Assembly: GCA_000310025.1 (NCBI GenBank)
Contig: FN648540.1
Location: forward strand, 70,042-134,041
Reading direction: 5' to 3'
Length of the DNA: 64,000 bases
Source of the DNA: Ectocarpus siliculosus
Taxonomy: Eukaryota; Sar; Phaeophyceae; Ectocarpales; Ectocarpaceae
The notes under the pieces are model-generated. The model searched no databases. It was given only the letters and a program-made list of their open reading frames with translations, and was not told the DNA's origin. The position numbers and the translations under genes were made by a program. Below are positions 13,701 to 28,700 of this stretch, piece by piece. Numbering within the stretch: position 1 is the stretch's first letter; each line of letters begins with the position of its first letter.

Positions 13701-16700
13701 CCTCGGGCGAACAGGCGGACGCCACGGTCCTTGTTACTTCCTTCAACACATCTCACAGTCTTTGTTGCCAGCTTGAAGCGTGGCCGTGATTTCCGCCGCT
13801 TCCCCGTTTTTAAGCAAGCGCTTGTTCCACTCCACCACGGGTGTGGGAAAAGTAGTCGTTGCCGAGACTACGCTCACGTTCATCGGTCCAGGGAACCTGG
13901 GCTGTTCGAGGTTCGAAGGGCTGTCTTTCGCGGTGGCGATCTGGAGGTCAAGCTTGGGGTCGGGATCAGCAGCAGCAGCACGCGGTAGGGGATTCCCGGC
14001 GAGAAACCGAGTAGGATGTTTTTACAACTTTGAATTGATTACAGTCCATTGAGCTTTGTAGCTGAGGGGAGTCCTCTGTGCTCAATGCTTACGACTCGTT
14101 TGCCTCTCCCTGCCACTGACGGTCAGGAACGTGTTTGTGGTGAAGGGTGCTCTTGGAACTCAGCTAAACGGATACAGGTTCCGAACGGGCAGCGGTATCC
14201 AACCAATATTCGACGACACGTTTTTCGAGGAATCAGGCGAAGTGGAGCCGCCGGTCACGATCGATGCAGGTAGTACGTTTATCCTGGATACTTGCCGGTG
14301 TGAATACCCCGTAATAGTCATTTTTTGGAACTCGTCAAATGCCGTGTATTCTGGGTCAGTCTACATTTTATAGGCATATTCATGTGTGACCACCCGGCCA
14401 CTGTCAAACAGGAGAAGGTTTCCACCTTTCCCCGCGCGTTGCATGCTAACGTTGCACCCTCGAGGAATTCAGCAGTCAACTCCCTCACACTCACGGTGAC
14501 AAGGGTTTGGATTCCAAATAGCAAGACGTTCCGTTTCACAGATATTCTAACCCACGGGGAACCATATGTGACCGAGCTCTGTGGTAGTCCCAGTATTGTG
14601 CTGCAATGCGCCTAGACGACGATACCTTTGCTGAAGGGTCATGTTGTGTTTCAAGCCTTGTTCGATGCTGCCGCCATGCTACCACGATGAATTCCTAACC
14701 TTAGAAACATATCCATCATAGTTGATGTTGCTTCAGCGCACCTCCCATTGCTCGTCGTCACACGGCTTGGTCTGGTTCCCCCAACTGTCAAAGACACCCA
14801 GTTTAAGGTCGACGGGTAGGCTGCTCCCGGCCTCCACGGAAGCCAACGGGGTTCCAGCTGCGGTTGGCCTCGGGGAGAGCAGCTCCAGCGTCGCCGGCTC
14901 CCCTGGCTGTGATTTCATAGGAGCACGGCGTGAAGACTAGATAACCACGAACTTTGGGTGAGTCCACCGAAAGCATAGCATGCGAGAAAAGCGCGCCTAC
15001 TGGTCTCACGTGTTGGTGCGAGGCCAAAAGAAATACCAGTAGAGAGCACTCGAAACGGATCCATGGGCTTTTTCACTATTGGCAACGCATTGGCAGAGTG
15101 GCGTCTGGACGCACATGGATGACTCGATGAAAAGGTGGCGAAGAGGGGCATACGTGTATCATACGTGGGCGCAAAGGTAAGTACCAAGATGGAATGTGGA
15201 TCAATACCTCAAACAAAAGGTGACCGACGAATGTTTTCCGCATTCCTTCAATTTCCGTACCCCACGGCAGAGAATGATTCAGGTGGAAACGTCAAGGTCG
15301 CAATCAGGACCTGAGGACGTTCCCTTTCTCGGTACTGCTTTGATCTCGTCTGCATACCTTAAAAACTAGTGAGAAATCGCCTTTCAAATCTTGCGGGATC
15401 TTGTCGACCACAACCCTTATCTCGAAGTGGATTCGTTTAGTGGTGTATTTTGTAGCAGACAGCATTCCCTTCCTTGTTGGCAGGAGCTCCCACGAATGCT
15501 GCGTGGGAAACAAAAACGAGGCGGATCAGTTCACATTAGTCAAGTAAAGGGTTGCTGACTTACACATACAAACGTCCCGATTACCGTTGACATGTACGGT
15601 GAAGTCTACGGGACGCAGGGCCCCCACTTCCAACTCGTATCCGTTTCCCCCCGTACACGACACTCCTACAGCAGCGGCCGCTCCCTTGTAAAGGAAGAGC
15701 ATCTAAACTAACACCACCACGGCCATGGACACACTGGCAAGCGAAATGAGAAATGTTAACAAAGACGATCTGTCACTTACATTGTTGTACGTCAGCGAAG
15801 TGACGTCACCTTCCCGTCTCGGGGAGTAGTCTGTCGAACCGCCAACCCCACGTAGCTCGATGTCGAACGTCTCGGGCGTCTTGCATGATAAACTCACCGA
15901 CTTCAAATCTTGCACAGGGCATGCATTCTCACTGGCGTCGAGAAGCTTGACGGTGAACTTGGGTACCCCACAGGGGCGTGATAGGGTCAATCCCTTGGCA
16001 CATGTTGAAATAGGGGGAGGCGGGGTCGGAGAAACCACGGAAAAACATTTATGCCGCGCTTCGAGGTATTGGCTGGCCCTTTCGGTCTGGCGTAGGCGTA
16101 GGTGAGTACCAACTGTAGGAAGCCTCAAATACAGGATGCTGAGATGGTAGAACAGCGGTCTTGATCAAGTCACTGCTTCTACGTGCTTTTGATGGTTCAT
16201 GCTGGCCCAAGCGGCACGACATGTTTGCGAAGCCCCGGAATGAACTAAGCCGTGCTTACCACCAGTGTTGCGCTTGGTATCCAAATCTGTCGGAGAGTGC
16301 ATTTTGCGTGGGACATCCCGACCATCATGTACCACACCTCATCATGGCAAGGTTTGCAATTCATAATGGATAGGATTGGCGAAATTAAAAAATGTGCAGG
16401 ATGCTCTCCAGCTGCAGGCCAAGCTGGCGTGCCCTCGGCAGATGCAGGGCCCATGGCAAGGATCTTGTACTGTCCTGTCCAGAAAATTCGAAATTTTGAG
16501 CACCCGGTTGCCCGTGTCCTTGTAGGGTTCTTCACGAATGGTAGCGGTAGTGTTGTAGACTCGAACCCAGCCACCAACAAAGCCGTACCAAGCTTATTGA
16601 TCGCGTCAAGAACGGTGGGATTGCGACGCTCGACACATAACATGACACCGCCAGAAGAGCATTGGTTGTGCTGACGAGCTCTACCCTCGACGTTTGTTTA

Positions 16701-19700
16701 CAGTCAACGGCCAGGTTGAGAAATCAATTGATCATTATCCATACTTTGATGGACGTCCGTGGACGCCTTCACGCAATGTCAAAATAACGCCCATACACTG
16801 CATTCTTTGCCGCACCTCGGTGAAGTCCCCCTCCAGTATGCACTTCACCGGGTTGCCAGGCCGAGCGGTGATGCGGTATTCCTTGCGTATTGTTGTGCCG
16901 TAGGCTGCACGCGCCGGGGTTTTGCCATCGGCTTGGACCACTGAAATCGTCTACATACAAAACGGCGTGAGAAACGGCACTTGCCAGGGTAAGAATTAGT
17001 CTAGTCCAGGGTGTTGGCGTTCGTTTCTGGTGCTGACAGTTTATCGACAAATGCCGAGACAGTACTCTGCACATCAATAGCTGTGCTCGGCGCTGGAACA
17101 TCCGATGGAGCGGAATTTGGAATGGTTTGCATCTCTTCGAGATACCCAACTCCACCTTTGTGAGGGACATACACGATGTGGGCGTAGCCGCTAGAGGCAA
17201 CCCTCATTGCTGTGAAGACGTTTACGGTAGAAAACAAATCAAAACTGAGCCGCTGCACGCGACGTAGGAAGGGAGGAGAGTATACCAAAACGTGAGCAAA
17301 CGTCGATTTGCGCTCATTGCTGTGCCAATGCCGTTCCTTGCTGCTATGCCTACAGTTTCGTGCAGTTGTCTGTCTACACTAGTCAGCTGGGTCGAAGATT
17401 TTGTTCTCTTCCACGCTCTCTCCGCCGTCTCCAGTATCGTGTCCCTTGCTCTTCCCTAGTACAAACACTTTGCTCCTCAGTGTCATAAGTCACTCCTTCG
17501 CGACAACACCGTTCCTCTTCTCTTTGTCTCCGTGGAGTAGTTTGTCCTTCCTCCGCCTTCCTACCTACCATGTCACCCGTCTTTTTCCGTCAGCCATCAA
17601 CATCCCAACAAATTGGCGTTGTGGGAATTGGTCGACCGTCGCCCCGCGACTGAAAGGAAACCTGCGAGCTTCATGGTGATACGGCTCCGTGTAGAAAGCG
17701 TTGATGCGGACGAAGAAATACGTACGTGGATGTTCGTCCCATCTATTATAGTGCCAGTGTCTTTCCTTTCGGTGTACATGTTTTCTCTTGACAGTCGGGG
17801 AAAACCGGGGAGCGTTTCATCTTGATTTTGTTTCAGTGCCCCACATTTGCTCCTGCGGTGTTTGACCTAGATTTTAGACCCAACAGGGTTCGGTCGTCCC
17901 ATTCCTTCGTCGACCGTGATGGCCACCGCGACTACGATCTATCACGAAGAATATTATTTCGAGCGAAGCAGCAAAGCGAGATTTTTAATCTGGCTTGAGG
18001 TCTCGCCGCAACATAGGGCTCCATCCAACGAAAAACGTTTGCGTGTTTTGTAATCTAGGTTACAGAGTACATGAATTGATTTTCGACTACATCAAGGGGT
18101 CAGCAGTTGGCAGACGCACTTTGTTTTTTGTCGGAGGACACACAGCGGATTGCAGCTGAGAACACACGCACTGCGGGCGACACCACACAGCAGACAACAC
18201 ACGCACCGCAGACAGCGTACGCATAACAGCGACACACACGCACAGCGGACGACAGCATCTGGGCTCGATTCCGCTGGACTCTCTGCGGTGTGATGAGGCT
18301 ATGTATTGCTGTCGCGTATGTTTTTTTTTGGGAAACAGACAAAACTGGGTATACCCACGCCATTCTCGGACAAAAGTGGGTACTCGAACATCCAGCGCGC
18401 GCGCCCTCCATAGGCGACCCCCAAACGACTCGAAACCCCATTCTAACACCTGGGCGACACAGCAAGGGACCATACACAGCACGGGCATCAAGTTTTTCCA
18501 ACTTTTCAGGCACACCTTTGGCCTAATACCGCCGAGGCGCGCAAGGCCTCACCAGAGTGCCCACTTCTGTCCGACATTGTNNNNNNNNNNNNNNNNNNNN
18601 NNNNNNNNNNNNNNNNNNNNNNNNNNNNNNNNNNNNNNNNNNNNNNNNNNNNNNNNNNNNNNNNNNNNNNNNNNNNNNNNTTCCAATAGGAGGAGACGCG
18701 GCTGTCCATATACCCACCACAATGTCGGACAGAAGTGGGCACTCTGGTGAGGCCTTGCGCGCCTCGGCGGTATTATGTGCCTGAAAGTTGGAAACAACTG
18801 ATGCCCGTGCTGTGTATGGTCCCTGGCTGTGTCGCCCAGGTGTCAGATTGGGGTTTTGAGTCGTTTGGGGGTCGCCTATGGAGAGCGCGCGCGCTGGATG
18901 TTCGAGTACCCACTTTTGTCCGAGAATGACGTGGGTATGCTGTACCCAGTTTTGTCAATCCCGTTTTTTTCGACCGCCGCGTTCAATGGCCAGCAATGTG
19001 AGCACAGCACCACGTTACTTCTCGAAGCCTAGGACGCCGGTCGCCATCGCACCACTTTGAGCGTGTGATCCATTGTGGTGTCTCTGGGCGTGATAATTGT
19101 GTTGGGCATGGATGCTGTATGTGGCGAGAGCATCGTGGCTATTATGTGAAATCCGGTTTGGCTTCTTCGCCTGGCGATGCGGCCCGATCGCCCGCGCGGG
19201 CCAAAAAAAACGATTTGGATTCCACGCCGCCACGAAGGTCTTCCCACACACAGCACTCATGTCTAACACAACTGTCACGCCCCGCGAAATCGCAATGGAG
19301 CACACGCTCGAAGTGGTGCCATGACGATTGGTCCTCTAGGTGACGAGAACTGCATGACTTGTGTCCTGCTGTTTCACTGGCAGTTGGAAACACACCGAAC
19401 AAGAACTCAGTGTAAGGCTTACACAAACTCAAAATAAGCCCAGTCTCCAGTCGGTTTCAATCCACTTACTGTACTGAAAAGACTTCACGACATCCCTTTC
19501 GACTGAGGATATCTCGAACGGGTACTCTTTCTGTGGGGTTCAGCAATATGTAGTATGCGCGGGGTATATATGACCACGAACGCGGGATGTGGACGGGGGG
19601 GGGGGTAACCGGTAGGTGAAAGTTAACGTTACCACAGTACCACAGTTCTCACACCAGCGCACAGTAGGTGTAGTATCACGTGTGTGGTGTTTGCTCTCTG

Positions 19701-22700
19701 TTTCCGCCCGTGGACGCACACGTCTGACGACAGTTACATCCATCGGCTGTCGCTCGTTGTAGCGACAGCTAGTATATCTTATCCCACTGCAGCTTGGCGT
19801 AGTTTTCACTTCAGATCAAGAACAACCAAGTCCAACCTGCTACGACTACTGGGTGTGCCTACAAAAATGAGTGACCACGGCAATTTTCGCTGCTGCTACA
19901 CCGACTCATGCAACAAGATGATGGGAGTGCCAGAATACGCTCACTGCTGCGATCTGAGGAACACAATACCCCTCAGTTGATGATGAATGTGGTCGATTCT
20001 CAAATTTATGCATATAGCAGTATGCCGTTGAAGCGAACGGAAAAGGGTCGATGGCATTTGATGTTCTTGTAACACACGGTCGATTTTTCGTCTGTTGTAG
20101 TGGAAAAACTCACCCACTTGAACTCTCTCGGTTCTGTGAAGGACGTCACGTTCACCGTATATACTTTGCCGGCCGACGGGAGTGCCACCCAACGGCCTTT
20201 CTGTACGGCCTGCTCGTTAGGTACGGGCGCGTACCAAAGCAGCAGCAGAAGGAAGAGGAGCAGCGGAGCAGTGGAAATACCAGCGTCAAGTCAATTTGTC
20301 CACACCATGTACAACTTTACCAAACTAACAACAATCAACTGTAAGTTAGTTGCTTGCCAGACAGCCACCGGCTAGTTGTTCGTAAAATCTAGTTGCGCAC
20401 GCTTCTGGAAGAGTAGTTGTCTACAGGCAACTAGGTGCGCACGATTCTGGAAGAGTAGTTATCTGCAGGCAACTAGGTGAGCACGATTCTGGAAGAATAG
20501 GTGTCTGCAGGCAACTATGTAGGTGCGCACAAATTTGAACCACAGTAGTTGTCTGCAGGCAACAACTGTAGATGCGCATACTCCTGAAAGGGTGGTTGTC
20601 TGGCAACCAACTACCAACTAAAGTAGTTGTACAGGGTGTGCTTTTTTCCGACCGACGTTCGATGGAGACGCGGATCGTAGCTGGGCAGACCTTCGGAGGG
20701 AATACGTCTGAAACCACCACCTAACAGTGAGCGCATTTCTACAATTATCTACCGCATCTACCAATAGTCCCCTGAAACAAAGCAGGGTGACGGAGCCAAA
20801 CAACGATTGAAGGGACACGGATGACCACCCCTTCTTTGCTTCATAGGTGCCTTTCAGCAAACGCCATCCTACACGATTGACGACTCTTGAATCCGACACA
20901 TTGAGCACCATATCATTGACCTTGCGTCCGAATATCCCGCATTCGCCTTCAAGCCAGCTTGCGACCCACCTGAAGGTTTCCATCATCGTCCTTATATTGC
21001 AAAGCGGAAAGCACCCGAAGAGCGTTGCCCGTGACGGTTGTGATGGCCTTCGAATGACACGTTCGGAAAGCACACCGAAAGGGGTACAATGACGCCCACA
21101 ATTTATTGCACGACACACGCCCCAATGGGTCATTCGATTTCTGTTTTCTGCTGTGCTGGGATCGAGGTTCTTTGGTTAGTCACCCGCCTAGCGCGCACAA
21201 ACAGAGAATGTCCAAGCCTCTCCCCGCAAATCTCCGTCGCAGGACACCTGATCATGTCCTTTGGATACGTTTTCGATCATTCTGACGTTAGCCCGTCTTA
21301 GACAATTTCACTAAATAGTCAGTCGGCTAGGGCGCGATCGATTTTCTATGACTGAAGGCGCACATAAAAACACACTTGACGGGGGAGCTGGGGGGAGCTC
21401 GATGACTGGAAAGTTTGTTCATGTTTCAGTTCCGAAGAGGTTAGCGTCGTAGAAGCTCCATAAGCACCCAAGCGAGCGGCATTGTGCGCCTGCATTTTTT
21501 GTTATCTCTCAACATTGCAGATTCAAACGAAAAGAGCGTTTCTGGGTCAACAAGCGTCGCTCATTACTCACACACTCAACCATCATGATGGGTTCAGAAC
21601 GTAGGTGCAAAGGACGTTCCATACCTTGTCTAGTCCGTCTAGGATCTGCACGCTGACAGCACAGAGCGTACTTGAAGCCGGTTCTCCGATGCTGCGAGAA
21701 CACGAGAGCGTACACGATCGAACTCAATCTGACGTGGGACTGTTGGGGACATTTACCTGGCAGTTTCGCCTGTCGCGGATACTTGGATATAAATGTATGA
21801 TACTGCTATTCCAGGCTACACCGTACACCGAGCTTGGATTTTCGGTGCTTACGTCTACACCTTGACCGGATTTTCGCCGCGTGGAACAACAATTGCCGTC
21901 GGTACCTTTTCATACTGTTGCAGGTGCACCGTGAATTCATTGAGAACACGACAGTATATCTGCTCTGCTGGTATTCCACAGACCCTCGGACCAAGACTCC
22001 ACTTCCACTTTCCCATCTGCTCCACTCTACAGTACGTACGACGATATATATTTTGTCAATTTCCTTGGATAGCGGTCCGTGGCGTCAGCTGATGTCGCGG
22101 TTGAAGTGGTTACCGCACCGACGGCCACGCCGTCCGCCCTTGTTCCACATGTTTCTGTCCCGTGCCGACTACATGGACGGTGGTTGATACTCTACGAGCG
22201 TAATCGGCAAGAACCGCGATGGAAGAGCATCTTCAAATTTGCCTGAGGTCCATTCGACAATTGTTTAAACGCGACGATTACCTATAAGGACAACCGATAG
22301 CGGCTGCCGGCGAAGCAATCTATTCCATCTTTAACAAGAGACGTATGCATCGGATAGGCGGGCTCGAGAGGCGATTGGCCTACTGGCCGAAGATTTTCGT
22401 TCTACTGAGTCGATGCGATGTGAAAGCCTTACGCGCGCCCAACGGCATAGCACAGGCAATAATAAATTGGAAATCGGTGTGCGCGCACCGGACATGGATA
22501 TGGTCCGGAAGAGGATCACCGTTCACTAAAGTGGCCACCATTCGTTTCGGCAGAAGCTTTTTCCCGGCGTCCATAGCTCTGTTCCATTCCCGGTTGGCAA
22601 TAGCCTGGTACATGATGGAGCAGAAAACCTCCCATGACGAGTGTAAGTTTTGATGAACGAAGCACAAACCAACACTATACTAGGTGGAGAAAATAACCAG

Positions 22701-25700
22701 GAGATATGCCTACGTACTTGCGGACAGTGTGCACTCCCTCAAAGTTTGGCATTGCTTCTTCATCTACACGACGACCTGGAGTGAGTGTGAGTACATGTAC
22801 CGACTGGGGTATCCTCTTCCCGTCCCTCACCTCCTTTGTCGGGGGGCGATGTTCGAGACATACCTCGACGTTGTGCGCGACGAGCACCCTCAGGTTGTTG
22901 CACTTCACCGAACGAATGTATAGAGGGACACAAATGACTGTCTCCTTGTAAATTACAATACAAACGACGCCGTGGGTCAGAACGTTTAGGAAACGTTCCC
23001 CCTCAATCCCCTTCATTAAAAAAAGTGTAAACAAACGCCCGTGTACGTGATGGATTCGGTGCATACAACAAGAACCAGGCGCGACTGTTCCGTTTTCCCA
23101 GTCTCCGCAACTCTTCACGGCCCGATACCGGGAGCACGCGGTGTGGCCCTGAACTGCTTCCTTCTGCGCTTATCTGGCTGATGGTCCCAAATTTCTGGCG
23201 TAGTTTACCCTTTCGACTATTTTCCCTCCGCACCTTCGCTGCCAATTCGATGTCACTGCGTGCATTTGCACGCACGCATATTCGGAGATCCCGGGACAGA
23301 ACGATACAGCCCCGGGAGTTGCCAATGCGAGGGCTAGCAAAGCGGAAATGCCACACAAGCCTCCAAACCAGGGGAAACAGAGGTAGGACGCAGCTATAAA
23401 TATTGACAACACCGCTGGAAGGAGCACGACACTGTTAGGTAAAGTGCAGCAGGGATGCGCGCTGGCTCAAGAGCGGTGCCCTACTAACACATGATCCACG
23501 TGAGAAGTAAGAACTGGGTCGATCGAGAGGGACAGAGGCAGGCGGAAAAAACTTTGCCGTGCCCAACGGTGTCCCATAGCATCGTACAACATCGACATGA
23601 CCACTAACCCATAATAATCACAACGGGTTGGTATGGGTAGCTCCAATTTCAAATTGCCACACCTACCCCTGTGATAGCGTTTGAATTTCCAACGTGCTAT
23701 CACACGGGTGTGGTACCTTCTGCAACCCACGTTACCTACAAAATACGCGGTGAATGATCATGCAAAAAGCTTGACGTGGGCGGGCATCCTTGCCAAAGCC
23801 CATACAGAGCTGTAGGACCACTAAACTGGTTATTATTGCGGGAAAATGTTCCCAGGAAGAAGTGGGGCTGGTGCACCTGGCAAGGGCAGTCGTCTATGCA
23901 ATATTTCCTATGCAATACTTGTAAATTTGATTGAGTGTGCTGAAAGGCAAATGATTCGGGACGTACACGGGTCTGCATTTTATTGTTCATGGTGCAATAA
24001 CTCTTGCCACGCTATTCGTGGTGGACCCGTTCTCAGAAGCACACTTGTCCTCTTTCAGCTTACCTCCCCGGTGTCAAGGTTCGCGATTACGAGGAGACCT
24101 TTCGCAGGGTCCGTGTTGCCGTATACCTCCTTTGGCCAACGCTGGAAACTGAAGAATTTAACAAGAAGTCCAAATTCATCCTCCTGACGTTTCCACGCGC
24201 AAGAGAATAGCGTGGTAGTGATTGCTCAGCTGAGGGTGCAGAAGAGCAACCTCCAAAGTTGTTCGAAAAGGAGGCTTTCATAGCAACCACGACTGTGCGA
24301 TTTCGTACATCAGACCTTCTCTTCGAAGAAATTGATCGTTCCGTACACTTTCTTGGCCTTCAGCTTCACTTTCGTCTTGTGGGATTCGAATACTCGTGAG
24401 TTCGTCCCGCTTCCGAAATTCGCCATCTTGTAGTGCCTGCACGCCGGATCTGGAGGTGACGACATGGGTTCGCGGAAGTGGAACTCCTTGTCGTACTTCT
24501 GAACGAATGTCAAGCGTTGACCAAACAACGGCAGGGGAAAGTAGGACAAGTAGAAACGAATTTGTTGTCAGTGGCTACTCTGAGAGGTCCAAGCACTCTC
24601 CGAACGACGTGCAGCTGTGGGAGGGGCACACTGCAGCGCCCGAAGGAACAACGACATTCGAATTCTCGGTCGCCCTTGAAACCAACATTTTTTTTCCTCT
24701 GCAAATCGTATCAACAGCATCGATCTCCGACGACTCTGCAGCACATGCCCAAGTCACAACCTCGTGGGATGCTCGTGAAATCCGAAAACAAGCCCTGTCA
24801 TTTCATGAACTGCTGTACCACCCACGACAACCGCGTTCGATATGGCATGCATGAGGGCTGCCGGCATTCCCCGTCAACGGGCCAGACGCATACTTACGTA
24901 CGCCCCAAACAATGGTGATAAGGACCCAAGCAATACTCAAACTTGCACAGCGACGTGGGATGTTTCCCATGAGTCAAATAATGTTTCTAGGCACTTGGAG
25001 CACATAGACACGCGTGCTTACCCTGTGGCAGTCGATTAGCCAGTTCGCGAAATCCGTGCCCATCGTGCGATGGTTGTACAAAATGTCCTTGGATATCAGG
25101 GTGTCATGGAGTGATCGCCCGTCTCGGAACTGGGAAGATATCAGTCGAATTGTCGGGGACCATGGGCTGTGAGAGGTAGCGGAAGCTTAAGTCTTCAATG
25201 CATGTTGCAAGGCATGCTGAACAAAATTGACGCTCATGAAAAACCAAACCAGAAGGAATCGCCGCCGAACCATTGCGAGCATCGGTGACAAAACACGTAC
25301 GACCGAACTCAATTGTATTAACCAGCAGCGGCAACGTCTACCTACAACATCTACGACAAAGATGACAACGACGCCCCCCGGTGGCCGAAGCACGTTATGC
25401 CGACACATCAGCAGGAGAATAAGATGGAATATTTCGTGGCACTCCTCGATCATGGATGCCGGAAACTGCGCTCCCTACCTTCAACGTCAACTTGTTGTTG
25501 CTGATGGGAAAATCCCAGTCAAAGAATAGCATTCCCTTGATTCGACGCGGCCAGTTTGGGGACAGCTCCTCCCGTATAGATTTGTCCCTGCAGCAAAACA
25601 TTCGAGTTGGGGAAGTTTCGTCGGTTTTCCCGTTGAAAGTGCTTCAAATAAAGCATGTGTGAATATGTGACCCTCATGGTGGATATTTTGAAACACCTAC

Positions 25701-28700
25701 AGGGCGAACCCGACGCAATACGCCCGTATAACCAGAACTTACAGCCTCGCGCGGGAAGGAAAGAAGGACATGGCGGTCGCCGTGCTCTGTGGTACCAGAC
25801 GCCCCTCCCAAAACACTTCAATGGTGGGGTCGTCAGAAGCGTGCCGTTCGCCTGTTCTGCGTGGTCTTGTCTCCTCCATTCCGTCAAACGGGTAATAGTG
25901 AATCAAACCCTGGCGTGACGCACGTTTGTCTTGATTTGAGCGAAACATTGCCGGAGCCGCAAACGAAACGATCTTGGCCTTTTCAGAAGCATCGAGAAAT
26001 ATACACTACTCCAGGCCGGAGTTCTCACCGTCCCTGGAAGCATTTTTTTTTTCTCCGTCGGATGGGGTACCTCCATCCGGAACGCGAAAGAATTACCCAC
26101 TTTCATGGTGTTAAAACTGGGGATCAAACAGACACACGAGGTATTTGGTAGGGTGTGGGGGTAAGAGGGCGAAAGCAAAGCCGGGAAGGTTGTGGTTGTG
26201 ATGAATATATTTACGGCGACAGCCTTGTCATGTTCGTGGTCGAGTGCTTGTGTCTGGGCGTGTTCTTCGTGTGGGAGCCTCAAGCAAGGTTTGGAGGCAG
26301 CTCGGCGAAATCTCCAATGGCCACACTCTTCGACGCTAACACCGTGATGGGATGAGATCGGCTGAGCACCTGTGTGGCGCACTGTGTAGTCGCTGTTCCT
26401 GTCCACGGACAACGGTAACGGGGTACCCTCCGTTCCAACGCGCAGCTACGATGCATTGGCCGCGTCACTACAGATGAAGTGTTTCCCTTGCGAACACCGC
26501 CCACACACAAACCGAACGCTTTCAACAATCCCCATATCTTTGAGAAGGAGTACGAGATGTACGGGATCAAAACGACGAGCACCCAAATGAACTGCAAGAG
26601 AGCTCGGCATCCCAGAGGCAGCAACAGAAATCTCCGTACCAAGACCTGGGAGAGCGAGAACGTATTCCTAGCATACAGTGGTTCTCCACGGACGTTGGAG
26701 CCCTTCGAGCGAGACAAGGAAGACAATTTTGATGGCAGCTGGACATCTTTCATATGGCGATAGCTGCTTGTCTTCCGTCAGTGGTGTAGTCTAGATATCG
26801 TTTAAGTGGGCGTTCGGGGCCTCCCCGAGAAACTCTCAGATATTAACGTTCAACGCCGCAGTGTTATGCTCTGTCCAGGCGGCCGTTTACGCTCTATTTA
26901 CTACGTACAGCACGTTTCTTGAAGGTATACTTGACCCGCACGTTAGGATATTGCATGTGACAGATGACTCAACTTTCCGTGTGGCAAGAAAAAAATCAGC
27001 CTCCCTTTGCGCTTGTACGAACGAATCCTATCGTTTTGAAACTCGTTCTTGCGTCGCCGTGTTTTTGTTCAACTGAAGCTCAGGAGGTGGAAGCATGGAC
27101 AAGGATGACCAGGTGAAGGAAACAATAACGAGGGTACCGAGGCGCGAACAAACGTTGTAACAGGTGCAAGCCGAACATTACCACTTTTCGAGGCTTTCAA
27201 CGGCTTCCGCTCCGAGATCGATTTCTTCGATCGTCCGGCCTCCGCTCTGTTTAAACGTAAGGGTAACGGCCGTGTTGGCCCCCTGATCGTCACCCTGCGC
27301 AGGCGCACCGCCGTCGTTGCCGTCTCCGCCCGTTCCGTTGTTGCTATGCAACGTCAACGAGTGGGCACGAAGCAGTTGGTCACGCTTGGACACTATCTAG
27401 TCTACTGTACACCCGCCATTGACCGAGAAAAACGCTCGAAATTGACTTTGGATGGCGCGCGCTTTTGCATGCCGTAGAATGATGCTACAATTCACGTACG
27501 AAAATGGAAGTCATTGAGAAATAGTTCTAGCCATTGCGTGCTTCGGAGCATGCCTGCTCGCTTGGGGGGCAGATACATGTCCCACACCGCACGTCCTCTC
27601 CCCCAACAAGCGCAAGGGGGCCCGCCTTCACAAAGTATCCGGGGCGTGTTCTGACAGTTTGCTTAATAAACTATACTGAGGGGCATTCGAAGTTTTAGTA
27701 CCCCAGGGACTCTGTGCTTTGCAGTAGCACCTGCACAGAAAAAATGGCCATGACCGCACACGAAGCATAATACGACGAATGGCGGTACCTACATGAGGCG
27801 AGAGACGGGAATATTGATCAAACAGTATGTGCGAGTTCTTTGCAAAGTCGAGTACTGGGATTGAAATACTGTGAAATAGTGTACTCAACATACGAACACA
27901 TAGACTTAGCCTATGGGCCCAATCACGAACCAGAATATACTCAGCGAGACTCAGTGCACCCTCTGCTAGCATGAGACGTGTAGAAACGACTCACCTTGCG
28001 ATGCCCGGTGGACAGTCTTCGGGATGAAGATAATAGTGGTATATTGATGCCAGTTCCAAGTGCAGGGGTGTTTCACGTTGTCGATACGACTGTCATGAGG
28101 AAATCGGACAAATATCGCGAATTGAAACAACGATGTTATTTGATGCGGCATAAGACCGTTGGTCGCACCAAAAAAGTCGACAACCGAAGATCCCTAGAAC
28201 GGCGGTGACAGGCTCGACTTCAAAGGGGCGACAAGAACGCACCCATGTATAAGCATATGGTGTTGGTGCATGGCCTTGGACCAAGCCTTGGACCAAGAAT
28301 TGGTGTCGAGCAAGTCGCATGAAGGGCGCGCTACTATACGCCCATCAATCCGTTTGGAAGGCTCGAGCTAGAAGAACGGGTGCACCATTGATTCCATCGC
28401 TTAACCCAGGCACTTTACTGCCCATGCAAAAATATGACATAAAGTTGCGCGATAAGAATAGCACCTGTGCACGAACACAGGGGTCATCCCATATTTGCAG
28501 CGGAAGCATGCGGTACAATCATCACCAAATGCGTGTGTGGCGGCTCATCTACCATCCTTCTCCCCCCGTTTTGGCGTCACTGCGATTTTCTTTCATCATT
28601 CTCACATCAACATGTTCCTCCCTCAGCGAGAGGACGATGTAGGTGAAGTGGTCCATCTCGGGTTCTCGTTCTCGTAGACGGGTGAGTAGCTTCTTCAGCG

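Noticed and set aside
17001-17288. 95-codon minus-strand ORF ending at a stop, looking like a separate small gene
   Set aside because: A donor AAAG|GTGGAG inside it gives an exon (17252..17156) in phase with 16940..16816, so the stop lies in the intron.
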